Of a stretch of DNA of 64,000 bases, positions 49,200 through 60,309 are shown piece after piece. This DNA is from Micropterus salmoides (Eukaryota > Chordata > Actinopteri > Centrarchiformes > Centrarchidae), in contig NW_024040374.1 of NCBI RefSeq assembly GCF_014851395.1, positions 30,026,772 through 30,090,771 of the forward strand. The letters run 5' to 3'. A model generated the notes under the pieces. The model ran no database searches, was not told the origin of the DNA, and was given only the letters and a program-made list of their open reading frames with translations. Every line of letters begins with the position of its first letter. Position 1 is the stretch's first letter. The translations under genes were made by a program, and so were the position numbers.

Positions 49200-49970
49200 T
49201 ATATTAAGAACATTTGGACTGTAAAAATAAATTGTCGGTCATGTTTTCAATATTTCCGCTGGCTTCCTGTTCATTACAGGATTGATTTTAAAATCTTACT
49301 TTTAACTTCTAAATGCCTTAATGGATTGGCTCCACTGTACTTAACGGAGCTTCTTCATGTTCATACTCCAGCTAGAGTGCTGAGATCCGCCAATCTCCTC
49401 CTCCTGGATGTCCCCAGAAGCCGACTTAAAACCAGAGGTGATCGAGCTTTAGTGTAGCTGCCCCTAACCTGTGGAACAACCTGCCAGTCATTTCAGAACC
49501 GCCCCAACTCTCGAATGTTTGAAAACACTCTCCGCTGACTGGATCCCTGTTTTGAATCTGAACGCTCATGATCATGACTAATGAAGTGATCAAAAGATAA
49601 GAGGGTAATATGACATGCACATCATTTACTGAGAACAACATAACTAATAATACTATAACATGACGGCTGAGGTACTAGCATGTCTTTGTTTGTTGGCCAG
49701 CTGTGATAATGGCAGGAAATGGGTATTGTGCATTCAACTATGAAATTCAATCAAAACTCTAGCTAAATAGCTATGAATGTATATTGCACAGAGCCCTCCC
49801 TGACTTTGTCGATATAGCTCGCTGTTCCAGCACTTGAAGCAGTTGGGTAAATTTTTGATGAAGTTTACATGATTCTTATATTTTTTGGATTGTAACCACA
49901 TGGTTGAATGCACTTATTGTAAGGTGCTTTAGATAAAATAAATCAGCTAAATGAATATAATGTTTTATCT
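49200..49970 (+). mobile_element. LINE C-terminal RT fragment and 3' tail (L2 type)
   Basis: The frame at 49188-49457 includes RWLPVHYRIDFKILLLTSKC, then LNGLAPLYLTELL, then RSRLKTRGDRA. This is the conserved C-terminal region of fish L2/Rex-type reverse transcriptases. After a stop, LTCGTTCQSF and SRMFENTL are frameshifted remains of the next motif (LWNSLP...F...L). The 3' end at 49890-49970 reads aatgcacttattgtaaggtg, then gctttagataaaataaat, the expected tail. This is a 5'-truncated copy on the plus strand. Confidence 0.75.
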
Positions 49971-50589
49971 TAGTACTATACTAAGAATGTTATGTTTACA
50001 AGTGGCACTATTACGATCATATTAGGATACAATTATTTAGTCGCATTTCTAGGTTAACCTTAAATATAGGGTTATCCAATACAGCACCACAGAGGAGATC
50101 CTTAAAAAATATCTTTGAATTGAATCCACAACTCTGATAGAGTTTAGACAAAAAAAGATCTGATGTTTTCGCCTGCCAGTATTTTTAGTCTCCTCAGAGG
50201 AGTGGAAGCTTCAGTGGTCATTTAAGTCACATACTTCTTCACTTTTCCACTCAGTCAAGTGTAAAATATTGTTGGGTATATTTTGAGTTTTTGTCAAATT
50301 TTAGATTTTCCATCCATCTTTTTTTATGTGCAAACTGAAAGTGTCTGTCCGTGATGGTAGAGGTGCTGACTGGGCACAACTAAACCAATGACCCGAATGC
50401 ATGGATTTCATTTCAAGTGTCAGAAGACTTACATTTAACATCAGACTCTGACTGTACAATTACATATAAATGAATGTCTTTTACATTCAAGCGCTTGTCA
50501 AATGAGTTCACACAATGCTGACTAAGCCTCACTGCCATGTAGATCTAACTGTATTGGCAGTATAGGGGAGTTTTTAAATGTGGTGTCTG

Positions 50590-51030
50590 TGGTGACATTC
50601 ACGCGCTGGCTCACTGGTAATGAGTTTTACGTCAACCAGCAGTGATTGGTTTGCCAGAGCTGAACATGTTGTATTCATGTCAATAAAGCAACTTGAATTG
50701 AAAGTGAATGGAGATGAGCAACATGGGTCTGGCGCAACTGTAGTGACAGAGCAGGCTAAAGCAGCTAGGAGTATGGCAGAGCCTATGGCAGAAGAAACCT
50801 GAGAAGCGTCCAAGAAAAGTTTCAGATGCTCCAGATTAAAAAGAAACTCTGCGTTCAGAGGAAGGATTACAGTGAAAAAAGAAAGAGATCGATGGTGAGG
50901 ACAAACTTGGATAACCACTGGTGTAGCTTTTCGTTATTGGAAAGCTCTGTTAGCCCTGGGCCGCTCAGACATCATTATTGACAGTGTTTGTGCAATTACT
51001 CTCACAGCCAGAAGCGGAGACAAAGGGTCC
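50590..51030 (+). mobile_element. Degraded transposon coding relic (tentative)
   Basis: Plus-strand pieces such as KRPRK, KERDR and TGVAFRYWKALLALGRSDII resemble a short domain (R.NIG.AF.RW..L....F..DAE.A) seen in hypothetical proteins of fish transposons. Stops and frameshifts break it. The 114-residue frame on the minus strand across the same bases (50574-50918) has no family resemblance and is probably a shadow. Confidence 0.3.
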
Positions 51031-51049
51031 GCAATGCAGGTTTAACATT

Positions 51050-51260
51050 CCAAAGGCACACTAGTGTTACTTTCATCAGACGAAAGTAAACGAAATATAT
51101 TTAACAACCTTATTATCCCTGACGAAAATGAGACGAAGCCGAGACGGAGACAATGTCCTTAAACGCTGACTGTGACTATATTAACATGCAGTATTGTTGA
51201 AAAATGAAAAGACTAAAATTTAATTTATAAAATAAAAGCGTTAAATGAATAAAATAAATA
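51050..51260. mobile_element. DNA-transposon fragment rich in acgaaaatgagacg motifs
   Basis: gtgttactttcatcagacga, aacgaaatatatttaacaac and gacgaaaatgagacgaagcc match the ends of an abundant teleost hAT-like repeat. The inner boundary is unclear. Confidence 0.4.
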
Positions 51261-51562
51261 AATAAAAATAATATCTCAGTGTAATGAGGAGACAAAATAT
51301 TATGGGCCCTCTGAATTTTCACTTGAACAGTGTTCATTTAGCGGTATTTTTTTCTTCCTGTGCTTTGAACCGGGGCGACGCCTGGCGCGGGAGGAAAACC
51401 TTACTGTGGAGGATGCAAACTCTGGTGACACAACATGCTGGGGAGACAGAGGAGCTTAGATATCAGCTCCCTTAAAAGCATGATTTGTGATATTTTGGGG
51501 GGGGGGGTCTAAAATATTGACCGCTTGCTTTATTGCCATTAATCTCTATATTTCTCTATCAT

Positions 51563-51729
51563 CATGGATCATGCAGAGTGTCAGACTTCATCCAGCCAGA
51601 GGGAACTATCATCGACCGTCTGCAGCGGGCTGGTCGCTCCGCAATCTCCTCTCCCTGGTCCTCTCCGGTGCGCTGTGAACGGCTCGTGATCGTTCCCTCT
51701 GGCTGGATGAATATTACACATGATCCATG
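51563..51729. mobile_element. Palindromic foldback element, copy 1
   Basis: 51563-51627 is the reverse complement of 51673-51729, with a loop of about 45 bases. Landmarks are catggatcatg, catccagccagagggaac and gatcg/cgatc. It abuts the truncated end of the hAT-like element that starts at 51751. Overlapping frames on both strands are artefacts of the palindrome. Confidence 0.7.
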
Positions 51730-51750
51730 TAGGCCTACTACTGCAGCTGC

Positions 51751-52836
51751 ATCGCATGATTTCCTGCGATTAATCAAGATTAATAGCATTGCTGTGCGCA
51801 AAATTGAATAATGAATTCAAAAGTAGTGTATGTATTGTGCACTTTTAATTTAAATGTACTGCTATATACACAAAAGTGCAATAACATGTGGTTTGAAAAC
51901 ACTTTAAACAAATAAGGGGCTTTTTACTCCCGTACACAGTAGCAATAAAATATTTCTTGTAAATCTCAACTTAAACATTAATGTAATCAAATCAAATTTG
52001 AAACCAAGGCTATTTGCCACTGCCAGGGCATTAGCTTTTTTTCTAGCTTGTTAAAACAAGTTAGAGTCCAGGCACCTTCTGAGCAACTGGTTAACACATA
52101 TAAATCTTCTTCTTTTTCTGAACAGGTATCCGCAGAAACATTGTCCTTTTATCAGGGAGCAGCATAAACAGTTTATGTTCAGTAGCAAGTGTCCCTGTCA
52201 GAGTGAGGTGAGGTGGAAGAGCACAAGGCGTAGCGACATGCGGGCACGTTCCTGTGAAACTGTTGCGGTCGCGCTCGCCTGATCTGATGCACACACCCGC
52301 CCGCTAACGGAGTTGAAATGTCTTGAACTTTTTGTACGTGACGCTCAGCACAAGAGAGACTGATCCTGGCTGTTTGTGAGTTTCCAGAATCCATTACTGT
52401 TTACTAAATATGACATCAACAGGAGGGAATTCGCATGGCAGAGCATCGCTGCAAAACTAGATGAAGGCCTATCAGGTAAAGATATGTAGCCTTAAGTTAA
52501 ATAGGCTGCAGCTGTGTAGCGCACAGAAGACGTTGCCATGGTTACCATTCATAGAGCGCCTGCCGTTTACCCGCCGAGTGCCGTCTTACTTCTCCCGCAC
52601 GCTGCATCCAGCGTAGTCTGCCGAAGCCTCCCTCCACTGCTTGTTTGGGTGGGTGGTTAGCGGGCTGATCAACATCCCGCCCCTCCTGTGACCCACGGTT
52701 TGACAGTATGTGTATTCAGAGTCAGTGAGCAAGGGACTTTCAAAACAATAAAACTAAAACCTGCGTTAACGTGAGATAAAATAATTGTCGGTGTTAATTA
52801 ATTAATGCATTAATGCGATAACGCGCCCAGCCCTAC
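51751..52836 (-). mobile_element. hAT-like non-autonomous transposon, 1.1 kb
   Basis: Read on the minus strand it starts gtagggctgggcgcgttatc followed by gcattaatgcattaattaat. It runs through ctgttcagaaaaagaagaag, aacaagctagaaaaaaagct and ggcaaatagccttggtttca to aattttgcgcacagcaatgc and taatcttgattaatcgcagg. This is an abundant fish element. Its expected distal end (more attaatcgcgatt and the terminal inverted repeat) is missing where foldback copy 1 begins. No transposase. Confidence 0.7.
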
Positions 52837-54411
52837 TTTTAATAATTATATCACGCTCTGAGGATTTTAATTATTAAGCGCAGTGTCCTGGCTGTGTTCA
52901 TAAGACGCATGAACTGTTACACAGGGATGACCGGTATGTTTCAGTAATTTCAGTCAGTCTACAATCATTTATCATTAAGCTATAAGAGCATAAATACAGA
53001 AACATGTTATTAGATATTTTTATCCTCACTTAGCAGGTGGCTGCCCCCTCTACTGACCTTTTTTGTCTGCTTTTTGTTGATGGGCAGGGAGTGTTCAGCT
53101 GCCTGTTGAGGAGGTTGATGAGAGTGGTAAGAAAACCAAAATAAAAAGCTGAAAAATGCTAAAACGCTACATAGTGTTGAGGGGAATTGCAGAGTTGGTG
53201 GCAGTTCCTTGTGGGTTCATCACTAGGAGTGACCCCTTTCATGTTACACAGTGATTTGATCCACTGGAAATTTTTAAATATTGATTAATGCAGCTGTACA
53301 AAACAGTACAGTGATTTGGTAATGCAATGATTGGTTGAAGCACAAAGGGACTGTTTGAGACTAGGCACTCGACACAACAGGCGTGAAACAAAAACACCTT
53401 AAATCCTACTGCTTCAACAGGAAAACTATTGCCTTTTCAATATGACTCTAAGTGGTGTGACAGCTTAAAGGAAATTCAACTCAGTTCAACAATGGTGCCC
53501 CTGAATGCAATTGCTAACAGTCTCATGTCTTTTGTCAAATGAATATTCAGAAATTAGTCTTTATTGATTTAAGAAGAAAATCTGAACCATTCAGACTATT
53601 GAAATGCAAATCAATAACCAGTAGTCTTGAAAGTTAACTGTTACAGCTATTGTCTGTGTGCATAAATGCTCTTTACGTATTTATGTGGTGCACTGGGCAT
53701 GTGGCTGCTCAGCTGCATGAAGGCTGCAAGTTCAAATGTCAGTGCTTTATTTATAGCAACCAGAACATGGCAGAAATACTGGATTGCACAGAAAAGCATG
53801 GCAGAGAAATGAAGGCTACACAGAACAGGAGGGAGAATTTAAGTTCCTTTGCAGTAATTTGTAAATGACAAAACAGATTCTTCAAGAGATTTGTTGAAAT
53901 GTGTCATGATGTTATATGAACTGAAGAAGAACATCTGCAGAGCTAAAAGCCTTTACCTTTCTCAGTAACGAGAGTGTATGATACAAATAACTGAGACATG
54001 TTTGACATGCTGGCATCACATTTGGTGCTTAGTTTTATCTAGGACTTCAATGATTCTAGCTTGAAAGATATGGGACTAGTATCTCTCTAAAAGCCCCTTG
54101 TTTGCCAAAGCAGACAATTTCTTATCAAACACCTAATCTTTTGGATCTCAACATTTGTTTATTGGGATATTGCCATTCTTGGTGCTTTGATTTATCTTTG
54201 TTGAAATAACCAGGCTAAAAACAATAGCGCAATGTGAATGTCAAACTTCAAAGGGACGATCTTATCATTTCACTTTGCATTTTGATGTTGGGAAATGCCC
54301 ACATTTGGTTTTTGGAAGCAGATAGGACCATGGTTGAAGGGCGTACATTCCCCTTACACAGACATACGCCTCCGGTGCGTGACTATTCATGTATGTATGT
54401 GTTTAAACCTA

Positions 54412-54500
54412 ATAATCAGAATCAGGTTTATTGCAGAGTAGATTTTCATTTTTTTTACAGAGAATCTGTCTTGTTGTTTTGATGTATAATAATAACCGTA
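54412..54500 (-). mobile_element. Retroelement 3' end, second copy
   Basis: Plus strand aatcagaatcaggtttattg, then gagaatctgtcttgttgt. Related to the element at 45525-45985, same orientation, shorter. Confidence 0.45.
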
Positions 54501-54983
54501 GCTAGAGAGAAAACGCAAGTACTGCAGGTCGAGGAGCACAAATAGAAAACTGACAATAAAAAATGAAGACATTTTATAAAAAATAATTTTTAGAACTTTC
54601 CTGCCCGCCCTAAAACTGAAGTTTGACACTTACTGTGAACTGTGAACCAGGGTTTGTCACCAGAGTTGTGTTATAACTCACCCTGGTGCGTGCACCGAAG
54701 CTGATGTATTGCTGAAAGTCTGTGAAGGGAAAACTAAAAATCCGCTGTGGTGAAGCCAGAATGCACCTGTATTTGGAAAGCCTGTGTGAAATACAGCAGC
54801 CCTGTCAGTAACTGCCTTCTTTTACTCACTTAAGTCAGAGAATTAAACTTTTTACCATGGTGTCGCCACTACCAATTAAGCTAAAATGAAAAATGCTACA
54901 ACAACATTGGAAAGCCAAGAACAGTTCCAACACTAGCCAGCACAACAACCAAAATTTGAAAGACTCTCAACTAATTCCTACTA

Positions 54984-55761
54984 ATGCCGTTTTCCCAGTA
55001 CCAGCTCAACTCACCTTGACTCACCACGACTCAGTTTGGCCGTCCTCCGTTTTCCATTGCAGATAATACCCAGAGATGTAGCTGGTTGTCATAGCGACCC
55101 CACACACAACTGCCGAGACGTAATGTTCAATGCAACACACACACACCAGCATCCCACACACAGCTGTCTCTTTAGTTAAAACGTTTCAACATTCCTCAGA
55201 ATGTAAAGACAGATAAGCGGTATGAAAACCTTCCAGCTGTGTTTTCCTCTGCTGCAGCGGTCTGTGTGACGGCGGGAGCAGAGGGCTCTGTGAGCGGCCG
55301 GCCGGCCGGCCTCACACGCTCCTCCCACGGGCTGGCGCAGGCTTCCCCCGCCGCCACTTACGGAGCTCCTCAACTCCAAAAAACTTTCAAGCAGATTCTT
55401 CTCTAAAACTGTCAATATTCGAAATCTACACAGTTGATTTCTCACCTTAAACATTCTCAGAAGTGGATTTAGTGATGAAATAACGTGTGAATTGTAAAAT
55501 TGTAAAATATAAAACTTTCTTATGCTGGCACACAATGATGATGAAGTGAATAGTGCCTATTCTCTCTGACCAATCAGCAGTCTGCTGTGTTTTCACGTCA
55601 CATTTTATTATCACCTGAGCTCGATTGGAACCTCGACGGAGGTGATACAAAAAAAAAAGTACATGGTAGCAGGTACAGGTACAGCTTTTCCACAATGGAA
55701 AACCAAAAAAAGGCAAGGCGAGGCTGGTCGAGTTGGTACAGTGCAGTGGAAAAGGGGTTTA
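54984..55761. mobile_element. DNA transposon with terminal inverted repeats, 0.78 kb
   Basis: The left end gccgttttcccagtaccagc is mirrored by the right end: read as its reverse complement, aaaccccttttccactgcac then tgtaccaactcgaccagcct. Both continue with actcgac/actcac repeats. The interior includes a CpG-rich stretch with (CCGG)n at 55295-55311. The element is common in fish and non-autonomous; the frames inside are not genes. Confidence 0.6.
55295..55311 (+). repeat. (CCGG)n tract
   Basis: cggccggccggccggcc; the most GC-rich point of the window, inside the 54984-55761 element. Confidence 0.85.
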
Positions 55762-56580
55762 ATACTGCTGAAACTGTCACACTTTACCCGATTTACATAG
55801 ACATAAGGAGAAAAGGAGCATGTAAAAGAAGGAGAAAGCACTGATACGTTTAGAGTGTGGAGGCCAGTGGGGATGTTTTATCAGATCAGGCCAGGTTTCT
55901 GACTTAGTGTGGCTGTAAGTCGCTGCAGGTTACACTGGGGGATATGACCCGAGCTCCTGTAAAATGGATCAGTGACACTGGGTAGCATAACAACATACAT
56001 AAAATGTAGAACTTTTAAGCTAATGTCTGTCATTACCACTATTATTTATGTTACCAGCAAAGTTAACTGCATTAAGCCTCATTTAGAATAGAATTGAGGA
56101 CGTTGAGCAGACATACGGATTTTATTAAAACATGGAACATCCTCACACCTGCAATATGGACTGATGTAAAAAGAGCTGCTCCCGGTTTAATTCTGCAAAA
56201 ATGGTCCACAGTACACTGACTTTCGATCCTAAGACCTCTGACACATCATAACGTTTTTCCATAATAACTGGATTGAGCTGGTGGTATGCTAACAAGTGAC
56301 ATTTGCATACGTCCAGTCTCTTTGTTGCACACACAAGAGACTTCTGAAGGAGAAAAGATGGTTGCCGTTTTGTTGTAAACCTGTGTGATGTTTTGACAGC
56401 AAAACACACTTTGAGCCCATAAAGCTTGCAGCAGTTGTGTTTTTCTGCTGAAGAAAAGGAAGGAAAAGAAGTTGAATCTGTTGTAAGGAAGGAGTTGCAT
56501 CCAATGCTTTATGTACTGTACAGAGAGAGCAGTGAGTTAGAAATCTTGGCAAATGAAGTTGTCAGTCAACAGAAGTTTAA

Positions 56581-56900
56581 TTTAAAGCTGCAATAATCAA
56601 TATGTTCTATATTAACAACGACTATGTGAAATGTGAAAGGGGTTGCTTGATGAACCCATAGAAATCACTTGACTCTGCAGTTCCCCTCAGGAGATATGGA
56701 GCCGTTATAGTCCCACTACATTTCAAGACACAGCAGGCAGGTGTTTTTTAGTAGTGAAAAAGCTCTGATAAACTCACTGTACACTACCTGCCCAACACCA
56801 AGCAGCAGACAGGCAAAGTTCGCCACAATTGTATATTTCGCAGTGTTGGGACCACTGGAGCTCCACAGATGAATTTGTTCATTTGAGGGTCCTAAAACTG
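56581..56900 (+). mobile_element. hAT-like MITE fragment
   Basis: tttaaagctgcaataatcaa at the left, then gaaaggggttgcttgatgaa, ctctgcagttcccctc and aaactcactgtacactacct. This is a familiar teleost MITE body. A possible right-end match (gcagctttaaaggt) appears near 57892, so the original element could extend further. Confidence 0.5.
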
Positions 56901-57129
56901 AGCCACTGAACTCACTCATAATCCTTAGGTATTCAAACCCAACTTTCAGCTATTTTTTTCCTGTGATGTCATCAAGTCAAAAAAATGGGTCAGGCACCCT
57001 TTGTTTCACTTTTTCACCTGGACTCATCTGGCTCTCTGAAATTCGGCTCACGTCTCGGACCTGCGGCCAAGGTTATCTCTGCAGTTCAGCCTGCCCGGAG
57101 CGGTCACACCGAGCTGAACTCTTACGGCA

Positions 57130-57350
57130 GCAAGGCGAGAGCTTGCCTGAGATCCCAGCAACACAAAGACTGCCAGCTAACTTCACATGCTAACAGGAGG
57201 ACAAAGCAAGAGCTGTTAACTCTGTGAGGAGAACAAAGAACGGAGTGACCAGCTTCCTCCAAAATCTACAAGGGGACACCGCACAGCAAATACTTTTTCA
57301 TTACACAACAGTGTACATGGCTAACGACAGGACTGTTCAACTTTTATCAA
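57130..57350 (+). repeat. Possible continuation of MITE-like repeat
   Basis: gctaacaggaggacaaagca, aacggagtgaccagcttcct and ggctaacgacaggact resemble the internal part of an abundant fish repeat. The boundaries are unclear, and it may belong with the 56581 fragment. Confidence 0.35.
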
Positions 57351-59904
57351 TGTACATGTATTGATGTGTTTTTCTGAGTTTTTTTGCGTTTTCATCTGTT
57401 TGCTAGCCACATGCTAAGTTTTTGTGTTAGTTACACAGACATTCTTTGCATGTAACTAACTGACTCTCTTACCATGGCACTGTCAGCTCACAAATCAATC
57501 ATATACACTTCAATTTGGCCTTAAACACAAGCACGCACAGCGGGGAGGAACTTTAAGCTCCCACAAAGCTCACATGCTTTCTTTGTTTCTGACCACATGT
57601 GTTCATGCTTGTGCCCTAGAGACATACGGAGGCAGAACAAAGACGCATCCAACCAGATATCTGCACGTGCACACATTCGCACACAGCCCATGTTCTTTAG
57701 TGCATATTGTGTGTTTAGCTTTCATTATCTTTAAAAGAAATGATTGTGGATATACACACTGGTTTCTTAAAAATTCTTTAACTTACTATAGCTCATTTAG
57801 TATTTTTTATGAGACTAAATCAACGGATTGGTGATTCCCATTATTGTGTTTGTTTGTCAATTTGTTCTGTGGTCAGCAAAAATCAAATGACGCAGCTTTA
57901 AAGGTACCGTGTGGAATTTTGGAAGCACACAAATTAGGATGCAAAAAGCATGCAAATGTATTAGGCCCAAGGACACACAAATATGCAATGCACAATTCAT
58001 TTTAGTGAGAAACACTGAACGCATATAAACTGTTTGTAATTGCATACTAGTAGTACAAAGCTCTGAACTATCCTGAATTAAATTATTTTGTATTGTGTTT
58101 GAAGTGTATTCTACCAATAGACTTTTGTTTTTCTTATTTTATGGCTTTATTTATTCAGAATTGTTCTTACTGTTTTATCCCATGTGACAACTCAAGCCTT
58201 ATGTTTAAAATTAATGCCTAAAATTTAAAGAACTTCTGCTGCATATGTTGCTGTACATTGAAATATGTGAAATACAAAAGTATATTGTCAATCTATACAG
58301 TCTGAGCCTTTCTGATATTGTTAAATGTCATATATTTTGTACACCTTCACATAATCATCCGATCTATAAACGACATCTGCTTCCCTTTCTTTTTTTGTGT
58401 GACTTGAAAAAGAATAACACCACATCTATTTACTTTATTCAGCTGTGATTTGTCACAAATGCTCTTTAAGCGCAACATTCCCATGGTTGAACATTTTATC
58501 CCACTGCCTGGATTGTCTGATTGCCCAATTTAGGGAAGAGTATTTAAGAATAACATCAGAAATTCAATGTAGGCATCTTCTGCAGTCTGTGCTGCAGTTC
58601 TGTCTAAACAAAATCAGCCTCTCTCACTCCATTTACCAGGTCATGGTGGATCTCTAGCTGTGTGTTAATTGGCCCAGCCTGATGTGTTGGCATTGATTAT
58701 TAACCCTTCAGAAAATCCCAGCGGGATGGCTCTGAATGTTGAATAAGATCTCACCTCTGATACTTCACTCACTCTACCGTGTGCCTCTTGTTCATGTGCT
58801 TCTTCTTCAGTGCTTCTTGTTAAGTTGCCTTTTTTTTATTTCCCTTTTCCTCCTTGCTTCCTTCCTCGTCCATTTTCGTCCAGTTTCCCCCAGAGGTTGC
58901 CACTTGTTTTCTTTTCTCTCCACACATTTTCTCTCTTTCTCCATTATTATCTTTCACATCGTTTTCACAGAATTCTGTCCTTTTCTTTGTCAAGATTCTG
59001 AAATAACCATACAAACCTGCTATGGTAGACCCATTGTCGGGAAAGGTGCATGAAATGTTTGATCAGTTACTCATTACATACGGTATTATTCATTGAAATA
59101 CTATATATATAGATATATGTACGTATATAAATAATATATTTAATACATACTAATTATCAGATATAGTTCGGAGTTAGTTACATTACCCCTTACTTAATTT
59201 TCACTACTCAGCTCACCTCTTTTAATGGTTGCCTGTAAACAATGCCAAAGCCTCCACAAAGACATCTCATATTCTGTATTTAACACATGCAGAAGTCTAA
59301 AACAAGACATTATGCATTGGAGGTATTTGCTGACCATCAACAGCTCGTCAACTGATCTGCTGAATCCTGAATGTAGATTTACCAGTGGCTTGCTAGCAGC
59401 CAAGCTGACACAACATGATGACTTTGGAACTACTGGGAGTCACATTTTCCACTTTTTGGCTTCCCCCAACCTGCAGCTCCAGTGCAGAGCAAGCATGAGA
59501 AAATTGAAATCTGTGCTGCTTTTCATATATTTATAATCAGTCAACAGTGTTCAAACTCCAAATTGAAGTCAGACTTATATACTACTGTATATATAGTGCT
59601 GCCTTTGACAATAGATTTAGAAGTAATATGTTTGGTCTTGAGTAGCAAAATAGACATTGTAGGAAAGTGTCATCGATCATCACTGTAAGCAAAACATACA
59701 CGTGTCTATACACACTGCTGTTCAACTGCAAGATAACAGCAAGGCGTCAGCTGATGTAAACAACAGTAACATTTAAACTTCTCACACCATCACTGCAGTG
59801 AGCCACCATAATGATTTATCCAACCTGTGTGTTTGGAAGTTTGGGTGTGAGTGACTGAGAATACTTGGACACTTGTCCCCCGTCCTCTGTCTCAACCTGA
59901 CTGC

Positions 59905-60309
59905 ACAGCCATTGAAGAGGAGTGGACCAACATTCCACAGGCCACAATCAACAACCTGATCAACTCTGTGCGAAGGAGATGTGTTGCACTGTGTGAGGCA
60001 AATGGTGGGACCCTCCCCCCCAATACAGTGAAACTGCACAATTTTGAAGGGCCTTTTATTGTGGCCAGCCTAAGGCACACCTGTGCAATACTCATGCTGT
60101 CTGACCAGCATCTTGATATGCCACACCTGAGAGGTGGATAGATTATCTCAGGAAAGGAGAAGTGCTGACTGTCACAGATTTTGACAGATTTGTGAACAAT
60201 ATTTGAGAGAAAAGGGCCTTTGTGTACATAGAGAAAGTGTTAGATCTTTGAGTTCAGCTCATGTAGAATGGAGGCAAAAACAAAAGCGTCTATAATTTTG
60301 TTCAGTGTA
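59905..60309 (+). mobile_element. Tc1-like transposon, 3' remnant
   Basis: The plus-strand translation EEEWTNIPQATINNLINSVR continues RRCVALCEANGG, the C-terminal end of a Tc1-like transposase (EEW.NIPQ..INNLI.SMRRRC.A...A.GGHT.Y). The final residues are replaced by a frameshift. The 3' untranslated part ends in a long terminal inverted repeat closing ttgttcagtgta. Everything upstream of the C-terminus is missing. The minus-strand frames over it are shadows. Confidence 0.75.

Noticed and set aside
50574..50918. 114-residue minus-strand frame with a signal-peptide-like stretch and several Cys
   Set aside because: It looked secreted at first, but the opposite strand carries the likelier transposon remnant, and no splice context or homology supports the minus frame.
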